A stretch of DNA of 64,000 nucleotides from Talpa occidentalis. Taxonomy: Eukaryota; Chordata; Mammalia; Eulipotyphla; Talpidae. The notes beneath the pieces are model-generated. The model made no database searches and was not told the DNA's origin. It worked only from the letters and a program-made list of their open reading frames with translations. The stretch is from NCBI RefSeq assembly GCF_014898055.3, contig NW_023604861.1, forward strand, positions 94,862,083-94,926,082, written 5' to 3'. The position numbers were made by a program, and so were the translations under genes. Below, piece by piece: positions 63,691 through 64,000 of this stretch; the stretch's first letter is position 1; the number at the start of each line of letters is the position of its first letter.

Positions 63691-64000
63691 CTCTATAACA
63701 ATAGTTCTGTATTGTATGAATATGTCATAGGGCAAATGTGGAGGTGGGGGAAACTGGGATGATGGGGGTTGTGAGTCCTCATTGGTGCACTTAAGAATGT
63801 AGGACAACACCCAAAAGCAGACACACAGGGAGAAATTAAAAAAAAAAAAAAGATTTAAAGGGATTTATTTACATAGGGAATGAAAAAGGGAGAGGTGAGA
63901 AGGGAAAGAAAATTTTTGGCTGGCACATGACCACATTCCATCTGTCTTACCAGCAGATTGCATTGTTGTAGAAATAAATTTTAGCCTTTTAGCCAGGCAG
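63691..64000. other. Right edge, no gene seen
   Basis: A short A-rich run at 63838-63852 and unremarkable sequence. Nothing coding is recognised up to the end of the window. Confidence 0.4.

Overview
This window is mammalian nuclear DNA. Genes are split by introns with GT-AG signals, there are dozens of interspersed repeats (tRNA-headed SINEs, L1 pieces, MIR/L2 relics, LTRs), and one CpG island. The about 20 SINE copies all have a tRNA-like head (GGCCTCCCTGGTGGCGCAG or a CCCCGGTGGCGCAG variant) and end in TATAAATAAATAAATCTT plus poly-A. From memory this resembles the camelid Vic-1 type, so a camelid is my best guess. I could not check this and hold it at about even odds. The L1 copies and MIRs fit any placental mammal.

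Layout. All recognised genes lie on the minus strand. From 10.8 to 23.9 kb is a complete CD8B gene (T-cell co-receptor CD8 beta chain) in six coding exons with intact splice sites, encoding 202 residues. From 33.3 to 34.06 kb is an intact, intron-less 245-codon frame that is a diverged paralog of KRCC1. From 46.3 to 47.1 kb is the coding exon of KRCC1 itself (256 codons). A CpG-island promoter at 60.7-61.35 kb has a strong minus-strand splice donor at 60938/60937 and is the likely KRCC1 first exon. A broken HNRNPC retrocopy lies at 1.6-3.05 kb. The order (CD8B, then KRCC1 upstream on the same strand) is the order I recall for mouse, where Cd8a lies beyond Cd8b1 and Smyd1 beyond Krcc1. CD8A would then lie off the left edge and SMYD1 off the right edge.

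Between the genes the sequence is mostly repeats. Many are well enough preserved to read their insertion history from target-site duplications: a SINE with a 3'-transduced flank (17.26-17.61 kb), an L1 with a twin-priming inversion (31.98-32.36 kb), two SINEs inserted in turn at one site (40.57-41.16 kb), and nested SINE/SINE and SINE/L1 structures. Three LTR-like blocks are seen (30.65-31.54, about 62.24-62.96 and about 63.23-63.69 kb).

The most interesting item is the KRCC1-like frame. It keeps a splice acceptor at the same place relative to its ATG as KRCC1. It therefore looks like a DNA-level tandem duplicate, and could be spliced from its own promoter or from the KRCC1 promoter as an alternative last exon. 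Two good CTCF-type motifs, at 32.61 kb (minus) and 63.44 kb (plus), bracket the KRCC1/KRCC1-like block in divergent orientation. I found no CRISPR array, operon or other prokaryotic-type system.
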